In this document: positions 47,670 to 58,224 of the stretch, piece by piece
Position numbering within the stretch: the stretch's first letter is position 1
Layout: each line of letters starts with the position of its first letter
Source: Flavobacteriales bacterium
GTDB taxonomy: Bacteria; Bacteroidota; Bacteroidia; Flavobacteriales_D; Sanyastnellaceae
Assembly (NCBI GenBank): GCA_018402085.1
Contig: JAGYJM010000002.1
Coordinates: 868,001-932,000 of the forward strand
Length of the DNA stretch: 64,000 nucleotides
Direction of reading: 5' to 3'
Translations under genes and position numbers: made by a program
Notes under the pieces: generated by a model
Told to the model about the DNA's origin: nothing
Database searches by the model: none
The model's input: only the letters and a program-made list of their open reading frames with translations

Positions 47670-50600
47670 GTGAAGTTTCGGCTGCTGACATATTTCGCGG
47701 TTATTTTTTCTCTCTGCGCAAAAGCGCAGGATTTTAACACGTACCACTTTAACACGCTGTACGATTTCGAACAAAACCTCGTGTTTGACATCGACCAGGA
47801 TGATAATGGCAATATGTGGTTCGGAACTTCTGAAGGCCTGGTTCATTTCAATGGTACAGACTTACAAACGTTTCTTCATCCGGATTACAATTCGGCCTAC
47901 ACCAACATCAAATTCAAATACGGTCGGGTCTGGTGCAGCAATTTCGACGGACAGTTTTTCTACATCGAGAACGACAGTATTCAGCTTGCAGGAGATTTCA
48001 AGTCGTACAATTCGTTCATTGAAGACTATGTCTTGTTGTCGCCGAACGAAGTACTTGTGCACATCAACGGCAGAGGTACACTTGAGCGCTTCGATCTGGA
48101 AAACAATACTTCATCGCTCTTTTACAGGGTAGACGGAAAGTTTATTACCCAGGAGAAAGGGGATACCCTGTTGCTGAGCGGCACCCGCATCGGTCAGGAT
48201 AGTGAGTACCTTTTGTTTACTGCTTTCGACTTGCGTACCGAATGCGTCATCGAAGAAATCACCAGCTCCTACTCCGCGGTGCGTTCGGTGCGTCTTTTGA
48301 CAATCGAGGGTAAATCAGTCAGCAATTTCATTGTTGGCGATGAAAAGCTTCGCCGATTCTCCCTTGAAGTAAACGAGTTCAAAGAGCTTTTTGCTACAGA
48401 CGTTATCGATGCCTTTGACCTGAACAGCGTGCATTATGCCTTCGATCGCTACTGGTTGCTGTCAAAGCGCGGACTTTTTCTGCTGGATGACGAAGGAAAG
48501 GTGCTCGATCAGAACCTCTTTGCGAATCTCATCCTGAACGTGATGTTCATTGATGATGAAGGCAACTTGTGGCTGGGTACGCAGAACGAAGGGATCTTCA
48601 TTATCCCCAACATCAATGTCCGCTCCTATAAAATCACTGACAGCTCACTTCAGCAGGCAACATTCGATGAAGACAGTGTGCTTTACGTTTCTGACAATAC
48701 AGGTCGTCATTTTGTACTACCGCCGCCTTATCAGTCGGCGAGACAGATTGAAGGGTTTAAGGCAAGTCCGGCACCTCAGTTTTATAACCCCTACGACAAG
48801 ACTATCCGGATATCGCATGCCAACGGGAACATGATTGACACGCGCGCCTTAAAGGGAAAGGAAAAAGTTGATCCCAGGTTAGGGTTTAAGTATGCCTACT
48901 TCCTGAATGAACGGGTGTTGCTTCTTCATCGCTATTCCCGAAGTTGCCTGATCGACATTACCGGAATGCCGGTAGACACAACGTCATTGCCCTACCGATT
49001 TGACTACTACAGCGAAGAGGGAAACGTCACGTACATACGTGAATCAATAGCCACGTTCGCCTGCGAAGATCGAGAGCGCGCGCACCTGTACTGCAACTTT
49101 ATCGATGGTTTGAGGGTGTATTATCCGGATAAGGCACCTGCATATGTCAAACTCAGAAATGAGCCTATTTCGGTTCGCCGCATGCTACCGGCAGAAGACG
49201 AGGGTATATGGGCCATCAAGTCAACGGACCTTCTGAAGATTGTTCGCGACAGTGTGGTCTACTCCAGGCGGCTGCCCAAGCCTGTGTACCGCATGACTAC
49301 CTGGAAGCACTACCTCTTTTTGTCTTATGCTGACGGCATCTATCGCCTTGACACCAGAAGCGGAGAATTCGAGCCGATCGACAGAACCGATGGCTACAGA
49401 CGGGCGCGGGTTATTAAGCTCTTTACCGCCGGTGATACGCTTGTGATCGTTGGGGGCGAGGGGGTGCAGAAACTTTCCTGTAACATGGCAGTTGTCAATT
49501 CGCGCAAGCCGAGTTTGAGCATCACGTCTTTCAGATTACGGCAACGAGAACTCGATCCTGACTCAACCTATGCGCTTGATCCGGAAGAGAATCAGTTGCA
49601 CATCGAATTCAATGCCCGCCTGTTTAGCAGCCAGAAGCAGATCACTTACCATTACCGATTGCTCCCTGACACGAACTGGACGATTACCGCGCATGGGCAG
49701 TCAACAGCCTCCTATGCTAACCTCGCTCCCGGCAACTACAACTTTGAAGTAAAGGCCTGCAATGAAGATGGTGTTTGCTCTGAGTCAAAGTCATTGCAGT
49801 TTTCTATCGCTCGTCCTTTCGCACAAACCGGATGGTTCTACGTATTGCTGGTATTATCGGCAGCACTTATAGTGTTTGTTGTTCTTCGCTATCGTTTCCG
49901 TATACGCAGCAAACAACAACGGTTGATTCTGGAGCAGCAACGACTGCGACAGGAAGTGTTCAAATCTAAAATTGCCGCCATTCGTTCGCAGATGAACCCA
50001 CACTTCATGTTCAATGCGCTCAACTCGATTCAGGAGTTCATAATTACCAATCAGCAGGAGGTGGCCGGTGAGTACCTGGCAGACTTTGCAGACCTTATGC
50101 GAAAGTACCTGAACCAGAGCAGGAATGAGAAGATCACCATCAGTGAGGAGGTTGAAACGCTTGAGATATACCTCCGTCTCGAGAACCTTCGCTTCGATGA
50201 TCAACTCAACTGTCGCATAGAAAACAACATCCCGCCTCATTGGATGGATGCCGAGATTCCGGTCATGCTGCTCCAGCCTTTTGTTGAGAATAGCGTTAAG
50301 CATGGACTTCTCCACAAAGAGGGAGTGAAGACACTTCTCATCAGCTTAGACAAAGAGGGTGAAGACTTCGTGTGTACGATTGAAGACAATGGCATCGGCC
50401 GCGAAGCATCCGTGCGGATCAATACCCGTAGGGTCGACAAGCATCGTTCGTTTGCAACAACAGCTATCAATGACAGGGTTGACCTCGCACACAAGAGCCT
50501 TGGGGTCAACATAGATCTCGAGACAATTGATCTTTACGATGATCATGGCGCCTCAGGCACGAAGGTATGCCTTCGCGTTCAGCATGTCTTCTACAGTTGA
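47670..50600 (+). CDS. Two-component sensor with beta-propeller, Y_Y_Y and LytS-type kinase domains
   Basis: 976 residues from GTG 47670. Signal peptide (MKFRLLTYFAVIFSLCAKAQ). A periplasmic seven-bladed propeller region with Reg_prop motifs (DQDDNGNMWFGTSEGLVHF, IDDEGNLWLGTQNEGIF). A Y_Y_Y domain (about 640-715, YHYRLLPDTNWT, APGNYNFEVKA). One transmembrane helix (about 720-745, FYVLLVLSAALIVFVVLRY). Then a coiled coil and His_kinase domain with the acceptor His in MNPHFMFNALNSIQEF, and HATPase motifs FVENSVKHGLL and IEDNGIGRE. It likely phosphorylates the adjacent LytTR regulator. The ligand is unknown. The hairpin unit at 47714-47733 encodes LCAKAQDF in the signal peptide. Confidence 0.9.
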   Translation: MKFRLLTYFAVIFSLCAKAQDFNTYHFNTLYDFEQNLVFDIDQDDNGNMWFGTSEGLVHFNGTDLQTFLHPDYNSAYTNIKFKYGRVWCSNFDGQFFYIENDSIQLAGDFKSYNSFIEDYVLLSPNEVLVHINGRGTLERFDLENNTSSLFYRVDGKFITQEKGDTLLLSGTRIGQDSEYLLFTAFDLRTECVIEEITSSYSAVRSVRLLTIEGKSVSNFIVGDEKLRRFSLEVNEFKELFATDVIDAFDLNSVHYAFDRYWLLSKRGLFLLDDEGKVLDQNLFANLILNVMFIDDEGNLWLGTQNEGIFIIPNINVRSYKITDSSLQQATFDEDSVLYVSDNTGRHFVLPPPYQSARQIEGFKASPAPQFYNPYDKTIRISHANGNMIDTRALKGKEKVDPRLGFKYAYFLNERVLLLHRYSRSCLIDITGMPVDTTSLPYRFDYYSEEGNVTYIRESIATFACEDRERAHLYCNFIDGLRVYYPDKAPAYVKLRNEPISVRRMLPAEDEGIWAIKSTDLLKIVRDSVVYSRRLPKPVYRMTTWKHYLFLSYADGIYRLDTRSGEFEPIDRTDGYRRARVIKLFTAGDTLVIVGGEGVQKLSCNMAVVNSRKPSLSITSFRLRQRELDPDSTYALDPEENQLHIEFNARLFSSQKQITYHYRLLPDTNWTITAHGQSTASYANLAPGNYNFEVKACNEDGVCSESKSLQFSIARPFAQTGWFYVLLVLSAALIVFVVLRYRFRIRSKQQRLILEQQRLRQEVFKSKIAAIRSQMNPHFMFNALNSIQEFIITNQQEVAGEYLADFADLMRKYLNQSRNEKITISEEVETLEIYLRLENLRFDDQLNCRIENNIPPHWMDAEIPVMLLQPFVENSVKHGLLHKEGVKTLLISLDKEGEDFVCTIEDNGIGREASVRINTRRVDKHRSFATTAINDRVDLAHKSLGVNIDLETIDLYDDHGASGTKVCLRVQHVFYS
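47714..47733 (+). repeat. GATG-tailed hairpin unit, copy 21
   Basis: Arms CTGCGC/GCGCAG, loop AAAA, tail GATT (one base off). Co-oriented, encoding the signal-peptide end LCAKAQDF. Confidence 0.75.
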
Positions 50601-50745
50601 TGGGTTCATTGAATAAAAAGATCGGTTCGGAATAACCGTTCGTCGACAGATTCTCCATTCACAAACTGAAACAGGCACTCCAGCAATCGTACCACTTTCT
50701 ACCGGTGAAGTGTCTGCATTTTTGTAGTGTATAAAAACAAAACGC

Positions 50746-52815
50746 ATGCTTCAAACTATTACTCGTTACACTCTTTTTACACTTTTCTTCGGGGTCACAC
50801 TTTCAGTGAGTGCCCAGTTCTCCGGTGGAACAGGAGATTACTGGGATCCATACATTATCGCTGATAAGGAAGACCTGAAAACTCTTTCAGAAAACCCGGT
50901 CTACTGGGGTTTCAATACCTTCATGCAAACTGCTGACATCGTCTTTACAGATGCAGATTTTCAGGAAGGTGGAGACTTTTTTAACGACGGACAGGGTTTC
51001 ATCCCGATTGGCAATTCCGGTACGAAGTTCACCGGACAGTATTACGGAGAAGGTCACATTATAGAAAACCTGTACATCAACCGTGAAGGCGACTGGACCG
51101 TAGGATTTTTCGGCTTTCTGGAGAACAGTTACGTAGAGAAGCTCGGACTGATCAATGTAGATATTACCGGTGGTAATGTTGTCGGGTCAATCGCCGGACG
51201 AAACGACGGCAGCATCGCATACTGTTTTGCGACCGGATTCGTCGTTGCATCGGATGACCGCGCCGGCGGCCTCGTCGGTCACAACAACAGCGGTGTTGGA
51301 TCCTTATACTATTCGTGGGCAAACGTTGAAACGTCTGCTTACCAACGCGCCGGCGGCCTTATCGGGTTGAATAGTGCTAGTGCATTAGTCGTCAATTGTT
51401 ACTCACGGGGAGGCGTGTCAGCAACGATTTCTCCCGGTGGTCTGGTAGCTGAAAATTCGTCTTCTGTAACGAATTCGTTTTGGTCAATAGACAACAGCGG
51501 TCAGAATAACTCGGCTGCAGGAACCGGGGTCAACGACTCTGAATTGCAAGACATCAATACTTTCACGAATGTTGATTGGCTCGTTGGTGACGCGAACAGT
51601 GGGAACAACTGGAAGATGAACTGTACGTTCAACCAGGGCTTTCCTTACAACCAGTGGTATGGAATTCCGCACAACCTGACTGCAGGACCTGCACCCAACG
51701 CTCCGGTCAATCAGCAGTTGTGCGAAGGTGCTCCTGTGAGTAACATCGAAGTTTTTGCAGATACGGCACTCTATCATGTTTCGCTGCCGGATGACGGGTT
51801 TACTCAACTCCAACCTGATGATGCTCTCCCGATGAGCACGGAGGTGTACCTGTCGACGATTGTTGACGGGTGTCAGTCCCAGTACAGCCTCATCTCTGTG
51901 ACGGTGAATGAGAACACGGTTGTTGCACCTGGAGGAGAAGCCGAGCAGGAAATATGCAGTACAGGAACGATTGAAGAGATTCAGGTAGCCGGTGACAACA
52001 TCACCTGGTATGATGCTGAAACCAATGGCAATGAGCTTTCACTTGATACTCCGATTGAAGAGACTACTTACTACGCTACGCAAACCGTTGGTGGTTGCGA
52101 AAGTCTGACACCACTTGCTGTTTCGGTAACCGAATTGGTTGTTGACGCGCCAACAGGAGAGATGAACCAGTCGTTCTGTGAAGGCAGTACCGTAGGTGAG
52201 CTCGCCGCAACGGGTGATAACATCACGTGGTACGGCAACATGATGAATTCACCGGCGCTTGATCCTTCAGAAGTGCTCGCGACCGGCACCTACAATGCTT
52301 CGCAGACGGTTAATGGTTGCGAAAGCGCACAGGTTTTGAGTGTAAGCGTTACGGTGAATGCTTTCCCCGATGCGACAATCACACAGGATCTCCCAACCCT
52401 CACGAGTAACGCTGTTGATGCAGATTACCAGTGGGTTGATTGCAATGATAACTTCGCGATTATCGACGGAGCTACAGATGCTTCATTTACACCTGAAGTG
52501 AGTGGAAGCTATGCAGTCACCGCAACGGCGAGTGGATGCTCAAGCACTTCTGACTGTGTCGAAGTGACCGTCACCTCTGTTGAAGACTTTTCGTCGGCGA
52601 CCTCTGCAGGTTTTTATCCAAACCCGGCTTCGGATCAGATCATTATTGAGGCACCATCTGACCTTAACCATGTAGATATCCTCGATCTGTCAGGCAAGCA
52701 GGTGATGCGCAGCTCCGATCGAGAGATCACTATTGCTGAGCTCCCTGCCGGGGTTTATCTCGTGCGTATTTGCCTAAACAAAAGCGTAGCGAGCCATCGA
52801 CTTGTGAAAGAATAA
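50746..52815 (+). CDS. GLUG/Ig-repeat secreted protein with T9SS type A sorting tail
   Basis: 689 residues. Signal peptide (LFTLFFGVTLSVSAQF). N-terminal half has GLUG-type repeats (NVVGSIAGRNDGSIAYCFAT, RAGGLVGHNNSGVGSLYYS, RAGGLIGLNSASALVVNCYS) folding as a beta-helix. Then three Ig-like units with NITWYDAETNGN and NITWYGNMMNSPAL patterns, each about 80 residues. The last 75 residues (GFYPNPASDQIIIE, HVDILDLSGKQVM, ELPAGVYLVRI) are the T9SS type A signal. Probably an outer-surface adhesin. It follows the LytTR/propeller system but has its own upstream region, so regulation by it is possible, not shown. Confidence 0.9.
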   Translation: MLQTITRYTLFTLFFGVTLSVSAQFSGGTGDYWDPYIIADKEDLKTLSENPVYWGFNTFMQTADIVFTDADFQEGGDFFNDGQGFIPIGNSGTKFTGQYYGEGHIIENLYINREGDWTVGFFGFLENSYVEKLGLINVDITGGNVVGSIAGRNDGSIAYCFATGFVVASDDRAGGLVGHNNSGVGSLYYSWANVETSAYQRAGGLIGLNSASALVVNCYSRGGVSATISPGGLVAENSSSVTNSFWSIDNSGQNNSAAGTGVNDSELQDINTFTNVDWLVGDANSGNNWKMNCTFNQGFPYNQWYGIPHNLTAGPAPNAPVNQQLCEGAPVSNIEVFADTALYHVSLPDDGFTQLQPDDALPMSTEVYLSTIVDGCQSQYSLISVTVNENTVVAPGGEAEQEICSTGTIEEIQVAGDNITWYDAETNGNELSLDTPIEETTYYATQTVGGCESLTPLAVSVTELVVDAPTGEMNQSFCEGSTVGELAATGDNITWYGNMMNSPALDPSEVLATGTYNASQTVNGCESAQVLSVSVTVNAFPDATITQDLPTLTSNAVDADYQWVDCNDNFAIIDGATDASFTPEVSGSYAVTATASGCSSTSDCVEVTVTSVEDFSSATSAGFYPNPASDQIIIEAPSDLNHVDILDLSGKQVMRSSDREITIAELPAGVYLVRICLNKSVASHRLVKE

Positions 52816-52843
52816 GCTCGTAAATCGTCTCAACTAAAAACAG

Positions 52844-52874
52844 AAGCCGTACCCTGAGGGGTGCGGCTTTTTCT
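52844..52874 (+). terminator. Terminator of the GLUG-protein gene
   Basis: AAGCCGTACCC and GGGTGCGGCTT pair (one G-T) around TGAG, with TTTTT at its end. Confidence 0.75.
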
Positions 52875-52885
52875 TTGGCGGAAGT

Positions 52886-53374
52886 TCAGCCATCGCTGTC
52901 TGCACGTGGCATTTTCATCAGACCGAAGATGGGCACAAGCACAAAGAGCATCGGAAGCGCAGGGTAGAGGATGCTTCGGGCGTTCTGCCAGCCTAAAAGC
53001 GCGGTTCCGATGCTGGCTGATACCAGAATGAGCCCTGAGGAGGCGACTAGCAAGGCGAGCATATTCATCATTCCCACAGATGCTCCGCGCTGTCTGGCTT
53101 GCCGCTCTGTTGGCACTTCTCGTCTGATCATAGGAGCCCTTACCAGATGCAACATGTAAATGGCTCCCAGCATCGTTGCCGGTATGACCCATAGCGCAGA
53201 CTTCTCTGCTATTCCGAAGTCGTCAGCGGCGGGCCAGTTAAAGAACAATTCAACCCTCGGAGGCAGCGCGCTGAAACAGGAGACCAGGAGCAAAATGGTG
53301 ATCACCGTTACCAAAAGAGGCCATCCAAACCGACGTGAAGGATGTTTCCCGGGGGGTGTATCCTTGTTCTTCAT
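52886..53374 (-). CDS. Four-helix membrane protein, DUF1648-like
   Basis: 162 residues with four hydrophobic segments (LLVTVITILLLVSCFSAL, SALWVIPATMLGAIYML, MMNMLALLVASSGLILVSA, YPALPMLFVLVPIFGLM). The LPPRVELFFNWPAADDFG loop between helices one and two resembles the DUF1648/SdpI pattern, where a small extracytoplasmic loop follows an LP motif. Function unknown. It lies between the GLUG gene and katG. Confidence 0.65.
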   Translation of the reverse strand: MKNKDTPPGKHPSRRFGWPLLVTVITILLLVSCFSALPPRVELFFNWPAADDFGIAEKSALWVIPATMLGAIYMLHLVRAPMIRREVPTERQARQRGASVGMMNMLALLVASSGLILVSASIGTALLGWQNARSILYPALPMLFVLVPIFGLMKMPRADSDG

Positions 53375-53434
53375 AAGAGCAATGTAGAAAATTTGAAATT
53401 TTCACTACTACCTCGTTGCTGAACCCTATGGCAA

Positions 53435-53462
53435 TAAAAAAGCCCCGGATTTCCGGGGCTTT
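53435..53462 (-). terminator. Terminator of katG
   Basis: AAAGCCCCGGA and TCCGGGGCTTT form a perfect stem around a 3-base loop; on the minus strand TTTTTTATTG follows. Located 20 bases after the katG stop. Confidence 0.8.
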
Positions 53463-53481
53463 CGTTGCAAAAATCTCAAGC

Positions 53482-55812
<2,331 letters not shown>

Positions 55813-55831
55813 TTACTGATTGTTTGCGTTA

Positions 55832-55839
55832 CAAATGTA
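55832..55839 (-). promoter_or_regulatory. -7 promoter element of katG (TACATTTG)
   Basis: Perfect TAnnTTTG on the minus strand, 40 bases before the katG start. Confidence 0.6.
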
Positions 55840-55882
55840 AGGGCATCAATAATTCCGTTTTATCGATAGTGTTGATGGTTGC

Positions 55883-55897
55883 ATAGATTATCTCTAT
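55883..55897 (-). promoter_or_regulatory. OxyR-like operator upstream of katG
   Basis: Plus-strand ATAGATTATCTCTAT; its ATAG...CTAT ends are 15 bases long as in the oxyR-dps site, with one fixed base off the motif. It is about 43 bases upstream of the -7 element, an activator position. Confidence 0.55.
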
Positions 55898-55924
55898 CAA
55901 TTTAATGACTGAGCAGCAGGGCAC

Positions 55925-55952
55925 AAAAAAACCTCGCCGATACGCCGAGGTT
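55925..55952 (-). terminator. Terminator of mscL
   Basis: AACCTCG/CGAGGTT 7-bp stem, followed on the minus strand by a run of T's. Lies 24 bases after the mscL stop. Confidence 0.7.
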
Positions 55953-55976
55953 TGAGCAGTAATAAGGGTGTGAAGC

Positions 55977-56402
55977 TTATTTTTTCAGCAAGTCGCGAAT
56001 TTCTGCGAGCAGCACTTCTTCTTTACTCGGTGCGGGAGGTGCAGCCGGCGCTTCAGCCTCTTTCTTCTCCATGCGCTCTTTCATTTTGTTGTATCCTTTG
56101 ACAATCATGAATACGGCAAATGCCACAATGATGAAGGTGAGGATGGTGTTGATGAAAACACCATACTGGATGGCTACTTCAGCGACTCCGTCGCCTGCGC
56201 CTTCTGCGGTTTCAGCAACGGCTTCCTGAAGCACAAATTTCATTTTGGAGAAATCAACGCCTCCGAGCAGCAGCCCGATAGGTGGCATGACGATATGGTC
56301 TACAAGCGATTTAACGATGGCACCGAAATAGGTAGCCATTATGAGACCGACGGCAATCTCCATGACATTGCCTTTGCTAATGAATTTTTTAAACTCTTTC
56401 AT
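55977..56402 (-). CDS. mscL: MscL, large-conductance mechanosensitive channel
   Basis: 141 residues, the usual length. N-terminal amphipathic helix and first transmembrane helix in KEFKKFISKGNVMEIAVGLI and MATYFGAIVKSLVDHIVMP, second helix in GVFINTILTFIIVAFAVFMI, then a charged C-terminal helix (EVLLAEIRDLLKK). The periplasmic loop carries a longer insert (about 50-75). It opens under hypo-osmotic stress to release solutes. Confidence 0.95.
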   Translation of the reverse strand: MKEFKKFISKGNVMEIAVGLIMATYFGAIVKSLVDHIVMPPIGLLLGGVDFSKMKFVLQEAVAETAEGAGDGVAEVAIQYGVFINTILTFIIVAFAVFMIVKGYNKMKERMEKKEAEAPAAPPAPSKEEVLLAEIRDLLKK

Positions 56403-56482
56403 AAGAATGGGTTAAGGTGATTTGATTGCGACAATTTTAGTTCAATTTTTTTAAATCTGTTCATTTCTGCTTTTCATATTCC

Positions 56483-56523
56483 CCGCGCGAAACCTGTCCC
56501 GATCTATCGGGAAGCGTGAGATG
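56483..56523 (+). repeat. Long (41-bp) hairpin unit, decayed copy
   Basis: Outer arm CCGCGC, a 25-base middle holding TCCCGAT/ATCGGGA, then a decayed outer arm GCGTGA and tail GATG. Same length and nearly the same middle as the copy at 58675. Intergenic, between mscL and the DUF808 gene. Confidence 0.7.
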
Positions 56524-56579
56524 TGTAAGAATGCAGGTAAACTAAAAATTACACTAAAGACGCAGCATGACCCCGGTGG

Positions 56580-57470
56580 TCACGCATCTGGAGAGGTTTT
56601 TTTCCGGAAAATTCGCTTAGCTGCCGTGACAATTCCAAAAACGATGAGACCTACAGCTAATCCGGCAACGATATCGGCCAGAAGAGATGGCCAGCTATGC
56701 AGCCACTTTTCAATAATGTGCATATTATGGGTATAGATACCGCCTGCCACCAGAATCAGTGCTGCTGTACCCACGACGCCCAATGTTTTGATTACCACAG
56801 GCAGTGCTTGAATGAGCAGCTTGCCGATCACTTTGGCGGTTTTATGCTTGCGGGCTGTAAGTTTCAAGCCGAAATCATCCATGCGCACAATGAGCGCGAC
56901 AATACCGTAAACTCCTACAGTTGCGAGCATGGCAACCACAGAAACTACGATAATCTGAACCTTCAGCGGTTCTTCCACCACCGTACTTAGCGCAATGATG
57001 ACGATTTCTACTGACAAGATAAAATCAACGAAAACGGCCGATTTCACCTTTTTCTTCTCGTGTGCGAGTATTTCTTTTTTCGAGAGGTTTTCTAGTTGCT
57101 CGGTCAATTCTTCAGGTGAAGCTTTTTCGCGTTTGTGCGGAAAGGCGTATTCAAAAATCTTTTCAACACCCTCGTAGGCGAGAAAGGCACCGCCTGCGAG
57201 CAAAATGGGGCCGATCAACCACGGTGCGAAAAAACTCATCAAGAAGGCCAGGGGCAGAATGATCAGTTTGTTCAAAAAAGATGCCTTGCTGATGGCCCAT
57301 AAAACGGGTAATTCTCGCGAAGAGATGAATCCGGTGGCTTTCTCTGCGTTGACAGCGAGGTCGTCTCCGAGAATTCCGGCGGTTTTCTTCGTAGCTACTT
57401 TGCTCATGGTGGCGACATCGTCCATCAGAGTGGCAATGTCATCGAGCAATGCAAAGAATCCTGAGGCCAT
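56580..57470 (-). CDS. DUF808 (YedI-family) membrane protein
   Basis: 296 residues from ATG 57470, which starts with the conserved MASGFFALLDDIATLMDDVA; the frame opens 40 codons earlier but that part is not conserved. Several hydrophobic segments (LIILPLAFLMSFFAPWLIG, VALAG-like LILVAGGIYTHNMH) and a C-terminal glycine-rich helix (AGLAVGLIVFGIVTAAKRI). The family is common but uncharacterised; a membrane channel-like role has been guessed. The 177-base gap downstream holds the decayed hairpin element. Confidence 0.85.
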   Translation of the reverse strand: MASGFFALLDDIATLMDDVATMSKVATKKTAGILGDDLAVNAEKATGFISSRELPVLWAISKASFLNKLIILPLAFLMSFFAPWLIGPILLAGGAFLAYEGVEKIFEYAFPHKREKASPEELTEQLENLSKKEILAHEKKKVKSAVFVDFILSVEIVIIALSTVVEEPLKVQIIVVSVVAMLATVGVYGIVALIVRMDDFGLKLTARKHKTAKVIGKLLIQALPVVIKTLGVVGTAALILVAGGIYTHNMHIIEKWLHSWPSLLADIVAGLAVGLIVFGIVTAAKRIFRKKTSPDA

Positions 57471-57579
57471 AATGTGCGTAGGTTTGGCGCAATAATAACG
57501 ATTTGCGTCGGGAGTCAGGAGTCGGGAGACGGGAGTTTGGAGTAGGGGGAATACCAGTGTTGTGTTCACAGGGGCAACA

Positions 57580-58200
57580 CTACCGATCATGCATTCCTTT
57601 CCCCTTCAGGATGTGAGGTCTCCATTTTTCGATGCGTCGAAGACGTGTATCAGATTGTTTCGCCTGATTGAAATGAATGAGGTATCCGCGTTTTCGGCCG
57701 GGAGTGAGTGTTTCAAACGCCGCTTGAAGCTCCGAATCGTCAGCGAAGCAATCAATAAGTTCAGGCGGCATTGCTTCGGGAACCGCTTCCTTATCGACTG
57801 TTAGTCCTTTGCGTTCAATCTCAATGGCTTGTTTTATGCACGCAAGTATGTAAGCATGAGTTGATTCGATTTCTTCAAGCGAGGTAAACTTGAATTGGCG
57901 CGCTTCATGTGAATTAGGTCCTGGGGATTTCAGCAGGTTCTCAGGGTCTTTGATCAAAGTACCCTTGAAAAATACGAGAACACATGCATCTTTCAAAGCA
58001 GAGATCATGGCCACGTTTTTCCCTTCAAACGTATAGCATGGAGCACCCCACTTTACTTCCTCCCGAAGCCCTGAGGCTTTAAGTATGGGACGAATCAATT
58101 CAATACACGCTACCCACCGGTGAATTTTACATTGGGGAGTGCCGCCAAGTTTGCAACGTTTGCAGCCGTTGATCAGGTATTCTTGAATGGTTGTGGTCAT
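57580..58200 (-). CDS. YdeI/OmdA-like protein with DUF1801 domain
   Basis: 206 residues. The N-terminal two thirds are a DUF1801-like domain (ILKASGLREEVKWGAPCYTF, NVAMISALKDACVLVFFKG). The C-terminus (AFETLTPGRKRGYLIHFNQA, SDTRLRRIEKWRPHILKGKG) is the YdeI/OmdA tail. Two Cys motifs at the start (CKRCK, PQC) may bind metal. Members are linked to peptide stress in some bacteria; no clear function. It lies upstream of the DUF808 gene on the same strand. Confidence 0.8.
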   Translation of the reverse strand: MTTTIQEYLINGCKRCKLGGTPQCKIHRWVACIELIRPILKASGLREEVKWGAPCYTFEGKNVAMISALKDACVLVFFKGTLIKDPENLLKSPGPNSHEARQFKFTSLEEIESTHAYILACIKQAIEIERKGLTVDKEAVPEAMPPELIDCFADDSELQAAFETLTPGRKRGYLIHFNQAKQSDTRLRRIEKWRPHILKGKGMHDR

Positions 58201-58224
58201 GCCTGCCTGTTCATTGTGCTGAAG

